Part shown: piece after piece, positions 61,436 to 64,000 of the stretch
Layout: the number at the start of each line of letters is the position of its first letter
Numbering within the stretch: position 1 is the stretch's first letter
Assembly (NCBI RefSeq): GCF_014805625.2
Contig: NW_023998415.1
Location: 24,445,659-24,509,658 of the forward strand
Reading direction: 5' to 3'
Length of the DNA stretch: 64,000 nucleotides
From: Glossina fuscipes
Lineage: Eukaryota > Arthropoda > Insecta > Diptera > Glossinidae
The notes under the pieces: generated by a model
Told to the model about the DNA's origin: nothing
What the model saw: the letters and a program-made list of their open reading frames with translations, nothing else
The model's database searches: none
Made by a program: the position numbers and the translations under genes

Positions 61436-62009
61436 TTAAATTTTAATAAAGGCATGTTTTCACGATATTATACAATAACTCGTGCATTGTTGAAAACGTA
61501 ATTTTATTGACTTTGACTTCAATGCATTTTTGATATGGCGAATAGGGAAAATAGCTATGCAGGCTTGACAATTAATTGCATACGAAATGGGGAAATGAAA
61601 ACAACTGAGAAAGCTGCCTGGACTGAAACACCTTTGGGCGCGTATTTTCGATTCTCAACACTTTCAAACACTTTTTGTTCTCCTCTTTCCATCATCGGAA
61701 TATTTAGACAGTTCTTATTGAAATTTTAGCCTACATTCATAAATCATCGGGTAAATGCATTATTTTAAAATTTCATGGTTTATTTTTCACAATTACTAGA
61801 AATTTTTAATTAATGTAAAGTTACGCTGTTTGTTTCAAGCCCTCTTCTCTGAATTTGTTTCACACTTAACTACGCGAAATTTTAAATTTTCATCTTATTC
61901 TTTGCAACATTCAAAATTGCAGAGACTCTTGTTTAATCATATGCGTCGAACTGATTTTCCTTGCACTTCTACTCCACACCGATGGACGGACATAGTTAAA
62001 TAACTTGGA

Positions 62010-62490
62010 ATTTCGAAAATAACTTTCGTAAGACGGACAGACGTCACGAAATTGCCTCTAAAATATGACCATAATATGTAAGATTTTCAAAAATTGATAA
62101 ACCAACAAACCGACATGACTACGTAACCGCAAAGTCCAACCGCAATATTCGACAATTTGAAAAAACGCTGAACAGACGGATTGACATAACAAATCCGCTT
62201 TAGTTAGTTAGTTAGAATTTCGATCTAATTTCTTTGATTTTCAAAAATTTCACCAGAACCTTCGTGGGACGGACCGACGTAACGAAATCGCTTCTGCGAT
62301 ATGACCATAATATGTAAAATTTTCAAAAATTAAAAGACCAACAGACCGACATGACTACGTGGCTGCAGAATGTTACCGCAAGCTTCGAGAATTCGAAAAA
62401 TTGCTGAACGTACTAATGGACATAAAAAACTCGCTTTAGAAGTTCGTTCTAATTTCATTGATTTTCAATAATTGACGGACCGACAGGTGG
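62010..62490 (+). repeat. two-copy tandem duplication, period about 236 bp
   Basis: TATGACCATAATATGTAA occurs at 62064 and 62300; each is followed by ATTTTCAAAAATT, CCGACATGACTACGT and a GCTGAAC block, and preceded by a GACGGAC...GACGT motif. The period is 236 bp. A third, truncated unit may start at about 62470 (TGACGGACCGACAGG). GTCY-like motifs tie it loosely to the dispersed repeats. No coding frame spans it. Confidence 0.7.
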
Positions 62491-62819
62491 GCATTATTGA
62501 ATCTGCTTAAAATAAGTTCCAAAAGTTGTTGTTTGAATGGACAGACATAAATATATCATCCCAGAATCTTCCTCTGACCTTCGACGTCTTCAAAATTGTT
62601 GAGTCAACGAACTGGCTCAGATACATCGTCTTAGTATCTTACTATAATCGTCGATGGCCACAAAACTTAACAGACAGACGGTCGAGATTGACTAAACCAT
62701 ATCAGAATCTTACTGTTGCGGCATATTACATATTAACTGTTCCTCTGTTACAACCCTTTTCCGTTTTGATGCAATTTTATAACAATTATCCGAAAACTGT
62801 TGTTATTTAAATCATCATA

Positions 62820-64000
62820 GTCCGTAACAATATAAGGGTCAGCTAAAAATTGAAGTTGGTCCGTATCAGCATTAAGTGATCGACTACGACGAGTTTTGCC
62901 TTAGAAAAGAAAAGCCCAGCAACGAAGTTTTAGAAATCACATCCGGCATTCATCTTTATTTGTGACTTTCTCGTCATATACGGCCTTCTTCCCTTTCTGG
63001 GCTCAAAAATTTCTTCTAAGAAAACCATGTCCTTTAACTCGTTATCAATATATAAAAGCTTTAAAGCATTCCGCTCATTGAAGACATATCAGTTAATTGG
63101 AAAAAATTTTTAAGTGGTCGTAATAAATATTTGTACCAAGTTTTAGTTCAATGTCTCCTTTAGATCATAAGATCATAAGCTTAGCTTTGTTCTCTGTCGC
63201 AGTTGTGTGTGTAGACGAATCTCACTTATGCTTGCAATGAATTTCAAAATTGTCTCAGTAAACATTTGCCCAAATTTTAAATTCATATCTGCCATGAGTT
63301 AAAAATCAAATCATTCTAGAGAGAGTTACATCCGCTCGTGATGCGTATTTCTGGTTATTTCTAAAAGACAGACAGATCTGGAGAGACGGCATCTTGGGTA
63401 GAGGAAAATGGAAATATGAAGAATATGAATTCCATGCCCAAAAACCGTTTGGTCTTTTGAGGCTAACCATAAGAAGAGCATAAGAGCAGAACTCCTTCTA
63501 GGGCAGGCCAAGAATCACTGATTCAAACCGGTGATAATGTGGTGAATACAGCGAGCAGAGCGAACGTCGACATATTAAAAATATTACGATCCCAGACTTT
63601 GGACATAGAGAGCCCATTTTAGTATCAGTTGTCATCGATAGTGCTGCCAGATATTTAGTTTCATTTAGTTGGAGCAAATCACAACATATTACAATGAATT
63701 CTTTAAAGTACTTGGTAGAGGTGAGACTGTGCGTCTACATCAGTGACATTGTAGACTGCTTCCATGGCCAATTAAAGAAAGCGATCTTGGTTAGGAATAG
63801 CTAAGTTAGAAAGCTATATCGAAAGCGGATCACTTGCAATAATTCGCGTCATCTTTTCTTGATAGTCTCTTTCAAACACACATCTCTGCCATGATTTGTA
63901 AGATGATCGGTATTCGCATGCTTTTAAAAATAATTTCATTCGATTACCCATAGGGAGTGTCTATACGTATGTCAGCCTTCTCATTTGCCATTCTGAAAAT
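62820..64000. other. intergenic, nothing recognised
   Basis: Slightly less AT-rich than its surroundings, which could reflect an old coding or transposon remnant, but every frame is broken by stops and no motif is readable. Confidence 0.45.

Noticed and set aside
1..64000. tRNA, rRNA, CRISPR arrays, bacterial operons
   Set aside because: No cloverleaf-compatible box A/box B pairs, rRNA blocks, spaced direct repeats or compact gene clusters were seen; the DNA is of insect nuclear type.

Overview
This is an AT-rich eukaryotic window, almost certainly nuclear DNA of a higher fly. A calyptrate such as tsetse (Glossina) is my best guess. The evidence is GT-AG splicing, insect-type gene content closest to Drosophila proteins as I remember them, abundant microsatellites, and a load of decayed Tc1/mariner, LINE and GTCY-rich dispersed repeats. 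Two 100-N runs mark assembly gaps. No database could be searched, so family calls rest on recognised motifs.

Only two protein-coding genes can be supported. The first is a scylla/charybde-type (REDD1/RTP801) gene on the minus strand. It has a 79-nt first coding exon (16067-15989), an intron of about 1.15 kb, and a 692-nt second exon (14842-14151), and encodes 256 aa. The short first exon was found by reading the splice signals and is too small to stand out as an ORF. The second gene, at 34093-37797 on the plus strand, is a complete intronless 1234-codon homologue of the dynactin p150/Glued subunit: CAP-Gly domain, long coiled coil, dynactin domain, second coiled coil and conserved C-terminus. 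It looks like a diverged Glued paralogue, possibly of retroposed origin.

The rest is gene-poor and repeat-rich. Layout: 1-13 kb, dispersed repeats, a Tc1 transposase relic (3.2-4.1 kb) and long microsatellites; 13-16.3 kb, the scylla-like gene; 16.3-26.4 kb, a 10-kb stretch with no recognisable gene, upstream of scylla; 26.4-28 kb, a decayed Tc1-like transposase and a GAA tract; 28-34 kb, microsatellites, a 131-bp-period duplication and one repeat fragment; 34-38 kb, the Glued-like gene; 38-64 kb, a minisatellite, an internally deleted mariner with both inverted repeats, a 5'-truncated LINE, more dispersed repeats, and a 236-bp tandem duplication at 62 kb.

The two genes act in different processes (TORC1 restraint under stress; dynein/dynactin transport) and nothing here links them functionally. 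The most notable observations are the intronless Glued paralogue, the resolved two-exon scylla structure, the deleted mariner with both ends kept, and one dispersed repeat family (12 copies in 64 kb, both orientations) that makes up much of the intergenic DNA.
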